Below are positions 31,597 to 42,403 of a DNA stretch of 64,000 nucleotides, piece by piece (within the stretch, counting starts at the first letter, position 1; each line of letters starts with the position of its first letter). The DNA comes from Actinernus sp. WN-2022. Taxonomy: Eukaryota > Cnidaria > Anthozoa > Actiniaria > Actinernidae. The notes beneath the pieces were generated by a model. It searched no databases. It had not been told where the DNA came from and saw only the letters and a list, made by a program, of their open reading frames with translations. Position numbers and translations under genes: made by a program. Location: the NCBI GenBank assembly GCA_030867875.1, contig JAOWCC010001634.1, positions 50,626,021 through 50,690,020 on the forward strand. Direction: 5' to 3'.

Positions 31597-32906
31597 AGCC
31601 TTCTTCACAGGCAGCCCAATCTCAAGATTTGTGTATTCATGATACGCTTACAAATATCGCTTGAATAGTTCATATTATAAATCCTTCCAAAACATGTATG
31701 TTAGACAAATAAATACACGACTTCATCCTACAATGTTTCAGTTGTGGTTATTCATACCTCTGAGGTCTTCTAGGGTCGTTTCCGCTGCTTTTTTCGAACC
31801 ACTTTCCCTCACCTAATATAATGAAAAGGCTGGAGACAACCGACAAATATACGATGCATAACCTGTAATCTTTGCCACGAAAATCACACTTGGCTCACTC
31901 CAAATAACTCCAAACTACGGCAGGCCATAGAATGATAAATGAACTCATCCCTACCCCAATTGTAAGATCCAGCGATACCACAGTCTGGAGAAATCAAACA
32001 ATTTGTCGCCCATTTTCAAGTCCTTCGAGGTTGGCAGCCAACGAAGTTGGACGCCGGAAGTGGGACCTTACGCAACCAGGACGGCAACGTCTAGGACGAC
32101 GGCATAAAACAATACCCTTAATTACAAAATACAATAACTGCACGTGAAAATGCATATGCACGCAGTCGACTACATTTCAACCGTTGTCTGGAAAAACACA
32201 ACGTGAAAACCCCAAAGTTCGTTTACAAGAGAGCGCAAACGTAAGAAAGTAAATCACTCTGTTTTTCGTTCGGCGTAAGCAAAACTTTATGCTTATCATC
32301 TTTTTCGAAGACCTGGTTGTGAAACGTAATTAAAAGTGAATAAAGGAACTAGTAAACACCAGATTTCGGGAGAAAACACTTCTCTACCTCCCGTCGTCAC
32401 TGCCGTCGCCGCCTGGTTGCGTAAGGTCCCAGACCACCGGCACTTCCGGCGTCCAACTTCGTTGGCTGCCAACCTCGAAGGACTTGAAAATGGGCGACAA
32501 ATTGTTTGATTTCTCCAGACTGTGGTATCGCTGGATCTTAAAATTGGGGTAGGGATGAGTTCATTTATCATTCTATGGCCTGCCGTAGTTTGGAGTTATT
32601 TGGAGTGAGCGAAGTGTGATTTTCGTGGCAAAGATTACAGGTTATGCATCGTATATTTGTCGGTTGTCTCCAGCCTTTTCATTATATTAGGAGGTGAGGG
32701 AAAGAGGTTCGAAAAAAACAGCGGAAACGACCCTAGAAGAGCTCAGAGGTATGAATAACCACAACTGAAACATTGTAGGATGAAGTCGTGTATTTATTTG
32801 TCTAACATACATGTTTTGGAAGGATTTATAATATGAACTATTCAAGCGATATTTGTAAGCGTATAAATACACAAATCTTGAGATTGGGCTGCCTGTGCCT
32901 TCTTCA
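31597..32906. mobile_element. Giant inverted repeat, about 490 bp arms
   Basis: Left arm 31597-32072, from CAGCCTTCTTCACAGGCAGC to ACGCCGGAAGTGG, is repeated inverted at 32428-32906 with only scattered differences. The 355 base loop (32073-32427) is homologous to the UPF2-intron repeat at 2490-2825. Arms carry matching short frames (MINELIPTPIVRSSDTTVWR and onward) of unknown nature. Confidence 0.88.
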
Positions 32907-32983
32907 GCTAAAAAACAAACAAATGGAAAATATATATCCGACATTAGGTCGCTGGTCTTTTCAAAAGCTGAGGTAGAATAGCC

Positions 32984-33336
32984 CAGGGCCCGGTTGTTCG
33001 AAGCAAGGGTAATCACTAACTCGAGGGTAAACTGTACAGAATACAATTACACATTTAACGCTATCCTAAGGATAAACTGTACAGAATACAATTACAGATT
33101 TAGCGCTATCCTAGGGATAAACTGTACAGAACACAATTACACATTTAGCGCTATCCTAGGGATAAACTGTACAGAACACAATTACACATTTAGTGCTATC
33201 CTAGGGATAAACTGTACATAATACAATTACACATTTAGTGCTATCCTAGGGATAAACTGTACAGAATACAATTACAGATTTAGCGCTATCCTAGCTAGGG
33301 ATAAAGTTGCCCTGGCTTCGAACAACCGGGCCCTGG
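32984..33336. mobile_element. MITE expanded by a 45 bp tandem array, copy 1
   Basis: Ends CAGGGCCCGGTTGTTCGAAG and GCTTCGAACAACCGGGCCCT with GG are terminal inverted repeats. The interior is about six 45 bp units (GGGATAAACTGTACAGAACA, ACACATTTAGCGCTATCCTA). Confidence 0.88.
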
Positions 33337-33396
33337 ACCACAAGCAGACGGTCATTGTAAGTGTGATGTTGCCGTTGAATAATGTCGCAAGAATTA

Positions 33397-33913
33397 AAAA
33401 CAATTACACATTTAGCGCTATCATAGGGATAAACTGTACAGAATACAATTACACATTTAACGCTATCCTAGCTAGGGATAAACTGTACCGCAGAACACAA
33501 TTACACATTTAGCGCTATCCTAGGGATAAACTGTACAGAACACAATTACACATTTAGCGCTATCCTAGGGATAAACTGTACAGAATACAATTACACATTT
33601 AACGATATCCTAGCTAGAACACAGTTACACATTTAGTGCTATCCTAGGGATAAACTGTACAGAACACAATTACACATTTAGCGCTATCCTAGGGATAAAC
33701 TGTACAGAACACAATTACACATTTAGCGCTATCTAGGGATAAACTGTACAGATCACAATTACACATTTAGTGATATCCTTGGGATAAACTGTACTGAATA
33801 CAATTACACATTTAGTGCTATCCTAGGGATAAACTGTACAGAATACAATTACAGATTTAGCGCTATCCTAGCTAAGGATAAAGTTGCCCTGGCTTCGAAC
33901 AACCGGGCTCTGG
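33397..33913. repeat. 45 bp satellite, copy 2, retaining one MITE end
   Basis: About eleven 45 bp units as in copy 1, ending in the same right terminal repeat (CTTCGAACAACCGGGCTCTG). The flank ACCACAAGCAGACGGTCATT follows both copies (33337 and 33914), so the block was duplicated with its flank. Confidence 0.88.
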
Positions 33914-34341
33914 ACCACAAGCAGACGGTCATTGTAAGTGTGATCTCGCAAGAATTAAAAACAAACGGCTGGTACGATGAACTGAATCAGGTTCCTGATT
34001 TAATGCAATACATTTTGGTAATTGATTACTTATTTAGATTTCGTGTTTTAACATACTTTTTAGTGAAACTGTGTGAGACCAAGCATGAAAGTTTGCGAAA
34101 CTGCGCACACAAAGTTTGTGTTATTGGTGCTCTTACTTCTAAAATGCGGTTCAAATCCACGGTTAAAAAAATAAGTCAGTTGTTAATTTGACTTCCGAAT
34201 TTCACGGTGTCAAAAATGCACTGTCTTTAAAATCGAGGTTTCCATTTTAACTAAATTAAATCAAATATTCATATTTCACAGTTTCCATACAGAACCTAAA
34301 ACTATTAAGCCGAATCGGACCAATTTTAATATCAATGCAAT

Positions 34342-34724
34342 AGACTATTTCAAGGTCGCCATTACCACTACCGGATATCTACTTCAATTAGCGATAGCAC
34401 CGGTGCTACTGAAAAGAGATCCTGAAAATTAGGCAAAATACCAAATTTGAGAGTCATACCTCACCTAGAAGCCAAGATATAGTCAAGTAAAGTGCGCTAT
34501 TTTTACAGACATTTGTATGAGGGGGTGCGACATTTCACCCCCGCATACAAATGTCTGTAAAATTGTCTTACTTTGTGGGACGGTATCTTTGCTCACATAC
34601 AAGATATAACTATCAAATTTCGGATTTCGACTAATTTTGAGGTGCTCTTTGTAGTGGTACCGGTGCTATCGCTAATTGAAATACAAAGCGTAGTGTTATA
34701 TTAATGGCGACCTTGAAATGGTCT
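34342..34724. mobile_element. Palindromic MITE, 383 bp
   Basis: Ends AGACTATTTCAAGGTCGCCA and TGGCGACCTTGAAATGGTCT. Inner arms CAATTAGCGATAGCACCGG and ACAGACATTTGTATG also pair, meeting at a GTGCGACATTTC centre. Half copy at 1860-2012. Confidence 0.88.
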
Positions 34725-34796
34725 CTTATTTAATAATTAACTTTTTGGGGACAAATTCAAAGCAAAATCTGAATCCACTTATTGAGTAAACAACGA

Positions 34797-36022
34797 CCGC
34801 TGCTTGTGGCCCAAGCTAGATCTAAAAAAGGCGTTCGACACAGTTGACCACGCTATTCTTCTATCTAAATTAAAAGAATACGGGGTTAGGGGCGCCTCGT
34901 TGGAATGGTTTGAGTCATACTTAAGTAATCGTAATCAAAGATGCTTTGTAAACGGTTCTTTCTCAGACAATCGACCATTATCATGTGGCATTCCCCAGGG
35001 AACAATCCTTGGACCCCTCCTTTTCATTTTATACATAAATGACCTGCCTAACTGTCTCAAACTGTCAGCCTCGTATGAATGCTGACGACACGTATTTAAC
35101 TTTTGCAAGTAACAATATTGATAACATTAATTGTGTTGTGAATGAAGACCTCGCCAAAATAAATGATTGGTTCATCGCAAACAAACTTAGGCCATCCCTT
35201 CATGTAGGACGACACGAATTGCTACCAAATTGTATTCATTTGTATTGTATTGTGTTGCGTTCTATTGTTGTATTGAATTGTATTCTATTGTATTTTTGGT
35301 AAAAATTCGTGTCGTCCTACATAAAGAGATTGCCCAAACTTACATTAAATAAATCTAAAACTGAATTCATGCTAATTGGATCAAGACAAAAGTTAAGTAC
35401 GTTTAATAGATCCCCCATCTCTAGTCATTGATGATGCTCCTATAAAGCAAGTCACTTTTTCTAAATCTCTTGGAGTTACTATTGATGAAAATCTATCTTG
35501 AAATGTACACAATGATAATATATCTAAGAAGATTGCTTCTGGTATCGGAGCGCTGAAACGTTGCAGACCGTTTGTTCCCTCGGCAACGCTGGAGTTTATT
35601 TCACAATGCCCTGGTTCAACCGCATTTTGACTACTGCAGTATCGTCTGGGGTAACTGTAATATTACCTTGTCTAACAAACTACAAAAACTGCAAAACCGA
35701 GATTTTAACTCACTCCAGCTATGATACCAATGCTGATCTTCTATTTGAACGACTCAACTGGAGAAAACTCGACTCACAGCGTCAATTCCAAAAGGCTTTG
35801 CTCCTGATTACCTTAGTGCAAAATTTACTGATCGTAGTAGTGTTACGAACTATTCCCTGAGAGACACCGAGGGCAAACTTGCCATTCTTCTGCCCTGCAC
35901 AAATTTCATGAAAAATAGTTTTAGCTACTGTGTAGCAGTACTCTGGAATAGTCTACCAGTGGAGCTGCGGCAGGCAAGCACTCTTAGCAGTTTTCGATCT
36001 GGCTGCAGCAGCTTTTTCTCTT
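34797..36022 (+). pseudogene. CR1/L2-like LINE reverse transcriptase, plus strand
   Basis: Shifting frames read, in order: LDLKKAFDTVDHAILLSKLK, CGIPQGTILGPLLFILYIND, ADDTYLTFAS (catalytic A-D-D), NDWFIANKL, [insertion], LNKSKTEFMLIGSRQKL-like wording, FDYCSIVWGNCNITLSNKLQ, RLNWRKLDSQRQFQKALLL, NSFSYCVAVLWNSLPVELRQ. The 5' part, with endonuclease, is missing. A stop in the end region and several indels make it inactive. A 146 bp MITE splits it at 35190. Confidence 0.85.
35190..35335. mobile_element. MITE inside the LINE with 7 bp target duplication
   Basis: Removing 35190-35335 restores the NDWFIANKLxLNLNKS-type reading. AAACTTA occurs at 35183-35189 and 35336-35342. Inverted ends share ATGTAGGACGACACGAATT; the centre is a degenerate TTGTATTG repeat. 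Confidence 0.9.
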
Positions 36023-36200
36023 GAATTAAACTCTTCAGTTATAAACTGTAATTCACACGGCATTCATGTTATATTAGATTAGTTAGCAGTTTTCATAATT
36101 TATCATTTTATTGAGCGATTGTATTATTATAATTATTTATTTTTAGTAATTTATATCCAACTGATGAATCAACCGTGTTTAAATAAAGTTATACATACAT
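36023..36200 (+). other. LINE 3' UTR and tail
   Basis: After the RT stop, AT-rich sequence ends GTTTAAATAAAGTTATACAT then ACATACAGC: a polyadenylation-like AATAAAG followed by short TACA repeats, as expected at a CR1/L2-like 3' terminus. Confidence 0.6.
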
Positions 36201-36335
36201 ACAGCTTGTGTCTCTTAATAATAGTCTATTGTACCTTGTCTTTTGATGGGTATACAAAGACATATATATATATATAGTATATATAAATCAAAAGTAATGT
36301 TTTTGAAAACGAGTATGATATATATATTTATAATG

Positions 36336-36545
36336 TAACCCAGATAGTACGAGCGCTCTGATTGGCTTATAGACTCAAACATCTGTGGCCTATTGTGCCG
36401 GTAAACACAATAAATGTGTCGTAGTTATATCATAAAAGCAATAGACCACACATTTCCATGTGTTTACTGACGAAATAAAGCACTTGGGATGTTGGGAGAA
36501 CTTTCAAGAATGCGCTTGATTTTCAAGCATTTCAAGTGGGTTTCC
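36336..36545 (+). mobile_element. Truncated 'CTGATTGGCT' family element
   Basis: Starts AACCCAGATAGTACGAGCGC TCTGATTGGC and runs to CACTTGGGATGTTGGGAGAA. It lacks the second hairpin arm seen at 30829-30992. Confidence 0.75.
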
Positions 36546-36779
36546 TTCTCTTCCTCTCTCCTCCCCTCCGTTTCCTGAATTTTGTCTCTTGCACACCAAG
36601 GCGTCCTCTTCTTCCTCTTCTGGTCACGGGAGATATTCTTATATTACTTCAGTCTCTAGTATTACTCGTTTGCGTTCGTTTTTATCGTTTTATTCATTTC
36701 CTCTGAGTCGAGTGTTCAATCTCCTCCGGAGTTTGGGTTTCCTGTGTCAGGGCACACCGCGCCAAAATATATATTTACA
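36546..36779. other. No gene recognised
   Basis: Pyrimidine-rich stretch (CTTCTCTTCCTCTCTCCTCC) and a 119-codon frame that is an artefact of the downstream repeat. Confidence 0.4.
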
Positions 36780-36960
36780 TATTCGAAAATACGGGGCTTC
36801 CTGTGATATACTTCTATCGCATAATCGAAAATACCGGGCTTCCTGTGGCATACTTCTGTCGCATAATCGAAAATACCGGGCTTCCTGTGGTATATTTCTA
36901 TCGCAATCGAAAATATCGGACTTCCTGTGGTATACTTCTAGCGCATAATCGAAAATAAGC
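36780..36960. repeat. 42 bp tandem repeat, four units
   Basis: Units contain ATCGAAAATACCGGGCTTCC then TGTGGTATACTTCTATCGCA. CACAGGAAGCCCG wording recurs at 23174 and 23211, so the unit is part of a dispersed family. Confidence 0.85.
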
Positions 36961-37765
36961 CTAAATCTGCAGGTCGTTTTTTTTGTTCGGTGCAACAATT
37001 TCTGCGCATGCGTTAAATTATGCATTAATTGTTGGCGCTAATAGATTTCTCTCCAGTCCAGTCGCCAGATTCTGCGGACGCTATTCTGAACTCCTGAACT
37101 TTGAGGTACGTTTCGGTAGGTTTTATGCCACATTTCATCACATTTCATTTTACTCTCGGTCATAATACATACCAACGCAAACACCGTGATCGGTAGGCCA
37201 ACACTAAAATATTTTCGACCGTGTTTTTGGCTGGTTTACCGATCTCGTATCGAGACCTGTGTACGTTTCCGTTTCACAGGTATACTGAATAGCTGATATT
37301 TTAATATATCGAAGTATACTGAGCGATTTACTAGCAAATACATATACTGTGGTTAATAAGCAGTTATGGGTTACTATCCTCTATCGAAGTCTGACTCGTA
37401 ATGGCTCATCATGTATAGCAAGAACAGCAGATAAAGTTACATAGAGGCACACAAACTAAGTGACATAGCCACTAGCTCCATCACAGGATGGACAGGATAC
37501 AACTTATAATATGGTACAAATATAAACATACATTTGAGACAATCATCTATTAGTACTCGGAACCTGCAGTATAACAGAACAGCGGTAGTATCGTCGTGTA
37601 CCGTTGAGATCTGTGGGGAATCACACCTCGCGCGCTCGGAGGGTTGTCGTACCACTATTTTTTATATATTATATATTATACAATAATAGAACGAATATTT
37701 TATGAACATGCTAATGACAGTTGATATAAATCTGGTAAAAAAAAAACGACTGCAATCAGCGAATT

Positions 37766-37869
37766 CTCTCGTGGTCTAATGGTTAGGGTTTGTGTTGGTG
37801 GTGGGTAAGCCATTGCATTGATTCTTAACCGGCCCGAGTTCGAATCCCGGTTCAGGCGGGTTTTTTTTC
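37766..37869 (+). ncRNA. tRNA-derived sequence with A and B boxes and T-run terminator
   Basis: GTGGTCTAATGGTTAGGG is a good A box/D arm, GAGTTCGAATCCCGG a good B box, and TTTTTTTT at 37861-37868 a pol III terminator. The spacing between arms is about 20 bases too long and the acceptor ends do not pair, so it is a tRNA-derived SINE or pseudogene, or less likely a tRNA with an intron. Confidence 0.5.
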
Positions 37870-38068
37870 ATACTGAGGATAACGTAAATCCTTCTAAAAT
37901 TTCTAAGTGTCGATTCGGATGTTCGTATAAAATTTCTGAGTCTCAAATTATTCATAGCGAACGTGGGTAACAAAGGGAATTTTATGACGCAGTTGGTTAA
38001 ACGGTACACGACGATACTACCAGAACAGCAGACTAAATTGTAAACGTGTGTTACATGAATAAGTAGTG
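37870..38068. other. No gene recognised
   Basis: Nothing identifiable between the tRNA-like unit and the next palindrome. Confidence 0.4.
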
Positions 38069-38533
38069 TTTAAAGTGCATATGAGCCCTAGCCAGTTATC
38101 TTTGATATCGCTTGTACACGAAGTGGATAGTCCAACGGCAGAATATTTCTTGATTTGGGTGTTGCGTCTACGAGATATAAAGGTTTATATTTCCAATATG
38201 CTAATGATGTGATGTCATCACCGACATTTGCTGAATTTCTTTGTGCTTGTGAATTAAGCTATTTTCTAATTTAGAATGTTTTATTTGTAAAATCACTTTG
38301 ATAAGCTTCAAATATAACTTAGAATTAAAAAAATGGTAATTTGTCTCTACCAGCATGCTTTTGTATAATAAGTGGTGTCGGTGATGACATCACATCATTA
38401 GCATATTCGAAATATAAACCTTTATATCTCGTAGACGCAACACCCAAATCAAGAAATATTCTACCGTTGGACTATCCACTTCATGTACAATCGATATCAA
38501 AGATAACTGGCTAGGGCTTATATGCACTTTAAA
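38069..38533. mobile_element. Palindromic MITE, 465 bp
   Basis: Ends TTTAAAGTGCATATGAGCCC and the complementary right end at 38533. Arms of about 160 bp include GGGTGTTGCGTCTACGAGAT and TGATGTGATGTCATCACCGA, with a 150 base AT-rich loop. Confidence 0.9.
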
Positions 38534-38866
38534 TTAAAAGGTCAATTTCTTTAATTTACATACGAGAAAAACAAAAATATTACATTACATATATACTAGG
38601 GGAGCAGAGAATGAAAGTCACCGCGCTACCGGCCACTCCTAAAGACTGCTAAATTCAGCTAATAATTCTTCCCTTTGGTTATTACTAAGAGGATTTCAAA
38701 TGAAAGTGTATTTTATCTTCAATCTCATGTGGCCCGAGTGAAAGCCCAGATGGGCTCTTGTTTAATTATGTGGTACAAGTATACCACAGGAAACCCGTTA
38801 TTTTCAATAATGTTTAGCTGCAAAATTCTTAATTTTGAGATAATTATTCCCACACAAAAGTATGAC

Positions 38867-39608
38867 GTTATGGTGAGGGCTGTCCACAAGTTGCTCGGCA
38901 ACATTTTGGCAACTTTTCACATTTCGAGCAACTTTTTTCACTTCGAGCAACTTTTTGCATTCTGAGGAATTTCTACTCATATTGAGAACTTGGAGCAGCT
39001 TTTAGTGTTTAAATTGGTCTTACTGTCATGTTCCACAATGCTTAATTATTTGGATACTTTGGAAATTTCCAGTTTAAAAGGGTCATACAGGACTTACTGT
39101 TGGAGCAGTTTGGTCTTCCTGTGGTTAGTTGTCAACGCGATCTGGGCGGATCAGCGGTTATTTTAAAGAATATTCAAAATGGCGGACGATCTGTCATGCT
39201 CCGCTGGCAATGAGTCAGAAGAAGAAGATGACCCTTTGAAGGTAGCAGCATGATGTTGTATAGAAAGTGCATAAAGGAGAAACATTCATGAGAAATTATT
39301 ATTTTACTAGTGACATTCAAATACATGTTATCTGTTTATAAGTTTGATAAAACTCTTTACACATTGATAAACTTTAGTTTTTTTCACTGCCTTGAAAATG
39401 TTTTAATAATGGCTAGTAACTCCGGTTGCAGTAAAATGGCATGAAAATGCTTAGAAATCTTACTCTTATAGGGCAATTTTAGCATATTTTCACTTTAGAC
39501 CAAATGACGGAAAAAAGCAACTTTCTGGATTTTTTTAACAACTTTTTGAGAAATCCGAGCAACTTTTTAAGAAATTTCGAGCAACTTGTGGACAGCCCTA
39601 GTTATGGT
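38867..39608. mobile_element. hAT-type element with 8 bp target duplication
   Basis: GTTATGGT at 38867-38874 is repeated at 39601-39608. The 726 bp between has inverted ends (G/T)AGGGCTGTCCACAAGTTGC then TCG. Eight-base duplications and (T/C)A-G-G-G ends are hAT hallmarks. Subterminal GAGCAACTTTTT words repeat on both sides. It carries a small coding exon (next entry). Confidence 0.85.
39179..39241 (+). CDS. Short coding exon inside the hAT element
   Basis: ATG after TTCAAA opens MADDLSCSAGNESEEEDDPL plus K and ends AAG|GTAGCA, a plausible donor. It could be exon 1 of the parental transposase or a captured host first exon. The acidic, Ser-rich text fits a nuclear protein start. No further exon is seen before the element's end. 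Confidence 0.4.
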
Positions 39609-40430
39609 TACCACGGGTGAGAGATTGAACAGCCAATGAATCGCTAAAACTCTAACCGTGTTCAATCTCAAAGGAAACCCTATGTATGAAATGCGTTACA
39701 ACGAAGAAAGGAGCTAATTATGCGGTAATGGTATAATACTTATTAACCAATATTTCGGCTGGCATGGCCAACCTCCTTTGAACTTTAGTTTTAATGTTTT
39801 AAATTATTCATCAAGATATAACCATTTTGGCTTTAGCATTCGGTCGAGGAGTACGTTTCCAGAAGTTTTTCCACGTAGCCAAGACGTGGTTTTTTTACGA
39901 TGGTTTTTCGTACCGGGCAACGTACATTATTTTCTTTAGATATCGATTTTTCGGTATTTGATTAAGCATGTGAAAAGCTACTTATTATCATGTGATTACG
40001 TCATTTGATTGTTCAACGTATGGTTATGGAATGTTTTCTCCATTCCTTCATGTCCTGCCGTTAAATATTATGATTTTGTAATATTAGACTACTATGTAAT
40101 GATTTGTAATACCGTAGTTTATTAAACTGGAAACCGTTTGCTGCTGTCCACCAGGCATCCGGCACTGTCACACTCCACTAGTTGTAGTGTTATGATTTTG
40201 TACGCGTTGGGCGTGTTGCGTAGTATATAATAGGAATGAACAGGGTTTACACTTGTAATGGCCGTGCCAGTCGAAATATTGATTAACACATACACCCATT
40301 GCTCTTGCACAATCATAGCATGGGAAGCCCGTTATTTTCAAAAATGTGCTATTTTTGATTCTGTGGTAGAAGTTGTCATTATTTAGGTATAACCAAAAAA
40401 TGTGATAGATATAAAAATTATTCTGAAACC
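39609..40430. other. No gene recognised
   Basis: Short frames only. CATGGGAAGCCCGTTATTTTC at 40319-40339 resembles CAGGAAACCCGTTATTTTC at 38785, a small dispersed repeat. Confidence 0.4.
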
Positions 40431-40432
40431 AC

Positions 40433-40872
40433 ACAATGTACTCTCGGTAAGGTCGTAGTTGATCGGAAGGGGACTTAGGCTAACCACACACAATACAATG
40501 TACTCTCGGTAAGGTCGTAGTTGATCGGAAGGGGACTTAGGCTTACCACACACAATACAATGTACTCTCGGTAAGATCGTAGTTGATCGGAAGGGGACTT
40601 CGGCTAACTCGTAGTTGATCGGAAGGGGACTTAGGCTAACTACACATAATAAAATGTACTCTCGGTAAGGTCGTAGTTGATCGGAAGGGGACTTAGGCTT
40701 ACCACACACAATACAATGTACTCTCGGTAAGATCGTAGTTGATCGGAAGGGGACTTAGGCTAACTCGTAGTTGATCGGAAGGGGACTTAGGCTAACTACA
40801 CACAATAAAATGTACTCTCGGTAAGGTCGTAGTTGATCGGAAGGGGACTTAGGCTAACCACACACCGAATAC
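40433..40872. repeat. 60 bp tandem repeat, about eight units
   Basis: Units: AATGTACTCTCGGTAAGGTC, GTAGTTGATCGGAAGGGGAC, TTAGGCTAACCACACACAAT. Two partial units (starting TCGTAGTTGATCGG at 40609 and 40766) suggest a second-order repeat of about 190 bp. Confidence 0.92.
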
Positions 40873-40966
40873 AATGTTCTCTCATGCAGTGAGTGAGTGC
40901 GCGACACAATGCCATGCACTTCTGATTAAAGACACGTGTTTTGCTTATTTAATATTATAATACCAT

Positions 40967-41460
40967 GATCGCCTCGGATTCCTTTGTTTGTTCACGCACA
41001 TTTAATCTCTAAATTCCCCAGCTCATTACAAATGCAAGGGAAATTTAGAAATATGCATTGTCTTCGTCTAAATTTCCCGGTCATTACAAATGCAAGAGTA
41101 GTAGGAGAGGCATGGAATTAGCCGGTTTTTTAGGGTGTTATGCTAATTTTTAAGGCGCGCTCATTAATTCATTGACGTCACAGTTCTATTGTCTTTCCGC
41201 ATGAACAAAGTGCGGCGCGCTCATGAATAAAGTGCGGCGCGTCATGAACAAAGTGCGGCGCGCTCATGAACAAAGTGCGGCGCGTTCATGAACAAAGTGC
41301 GGCGCGTTCATGAACAAAGTGCGGCGCGCTCATGAATAAAGTGCGGCGCGTCATGAATAAAGTGGAATCTCATTAACTCAGAGGATTATCTATTATTTCT
41401 GTGAATGAGGTCATCGATCTATTCGGGCATGTTTGGCTAAAGCCTATTGTTTGGGGTCGT
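40967..41460 (+). mobile_element. TATACCATG-family element with 22 bp array
   Basis: Left end AATACCATGATCGCCTCGGA; includes GGAAATTTAGAAATATGCAT, GGTGTTATGCTAATTTTTAA, and about eight 22 bp units (GCGCGCTCATGAACAAAGTG with CG) at 41210-41362. It ends AAGCCTATTGTTTGGGGTCG then TCT. An inverted sibling lies at 43589-44152. Confidence 0.8.
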
Positions 41461-42100
41461 CTCTAAAACCAGGAGCGATCGGCCCTGAATACATTCGAAG
41501 TTGAATGAAAAAAGTAATAAATATCTCGCAATATCTAAACCCCTTTGTAGCGTAAATAGTAAGAACAAACTACTCGTGATAGGCTCTAAACTGTCTTTAT
41601 TATTTTCCTTTACAGTTAATAACTCATAAGATAATTGTATACGAAATCCACTGTGACTCATAAGAGCAACTTTGCTATTATTGTCCTTAGGGATTAGCGA
41701 TAACTGAAGGGCATCAGTACAGTTTGATAGAAACAATAGTCCTATTGTTTTGAGGAAAACTTGAGATGTAAATTATTCTCTAAAACTGAACTATAATTAC
41801 CATACGAATAGAAACAAACCACCAGATAAATTAAACAAAGTTTATTCAATCTCAAAAACACCAATTTACAGTTCGTTTTCCTTATAGTCGCGGAGTTGAT
41901 AACTTTCTTATTTCTCAGTTCTTGGGTTGATACTAAATGTACCGTGTTACAAGATGACACTGATTTATGTTTCATTGATTTTTTCTTGTTGACAAATACT
42001 GCTTAACTTGGATAAGCTAACAATTAGAAGGGGAAAACAAATAGTTTGTCATTCCCAGGCTACACTCTATTCGTAAAGAATAAGACATGCGTTATCGTTG
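41461..42100. other. No gene recognised
   Basis: Minus-strand frames of 99 and 77 codons without motifs. Flanked by transposon relics, so probably element interior. Confidence 0.4.
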
Positions 42101-42105
42101 TTTTA

Positions 42106-42386
42106 GGTTATTTTCCAAACTAGACCGAAGAGATATTTACCATATCTGAAAGAATACCAAGACAGCCACCTGTCTATCGTTTAAAGGACTATCATGGATA
42201 ACTTTTAGAAGGAACATTTTACAAAGCCGAGTTACAGAGAGTCGAAAAGCAAGATGATTTCTACCGGGTAGAAAAAGTCTTAAAAAAGCGTAAAAGGAAG
42301 GCAGGATTGAATACCTTGTCCAGTGGAAGGGGTATCCCGAGAGTTTTAATTCTTGGGTAGATGAAAGGGATATAAAATACTTGTAA
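42106..42386 (+). pseudogene. Maverick/Polinton-like integrase C-terminus with chromodomain
   Basis: Plus strand, one frameshift. TEEIFTISERIPRQPPVYRL and LLEGTFYKAELQRV are the SH3-like tail wording of Polinton-type retroviral-like integrases. The chromodomain follows: FYRVEKVLKKRKRK, then in the next frame EYLVQWKGYPESFNSWVDER and a natural stop (42384-42386). Stops replace the expected Trp in the GYFPNxTEE stretch and another codon after DYHG, so it is dead. It may start at an acceptor (GTTGTTTTAG at 42097-42106). A Ty3-type chromodomain integrase is the alternative. The catalytic core is absent. Confidence 0.7.
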
Positions 42387-42403
42387 TTAGATAGCTGATC
42401 GTT

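Noticed and set aside
32994..33221. 75-codon frame with repeated INCTEYNYTFSAILG
   Set aside because: Artefact of the 45 bp satellite, whose length is divisible by three.
36589..37025. Frames of 119 and 92 codons at the 42 bp repeat
   Set aside because: Repeated text (RKYRASCGILLSHN) arises from the tandem units; no family resemblance.
40383..40709. 108-codon minus-strand frame with repeated KPKSPSDQLRPYREY
   Set aside because: Produced by the 60 bp tandem repeat.
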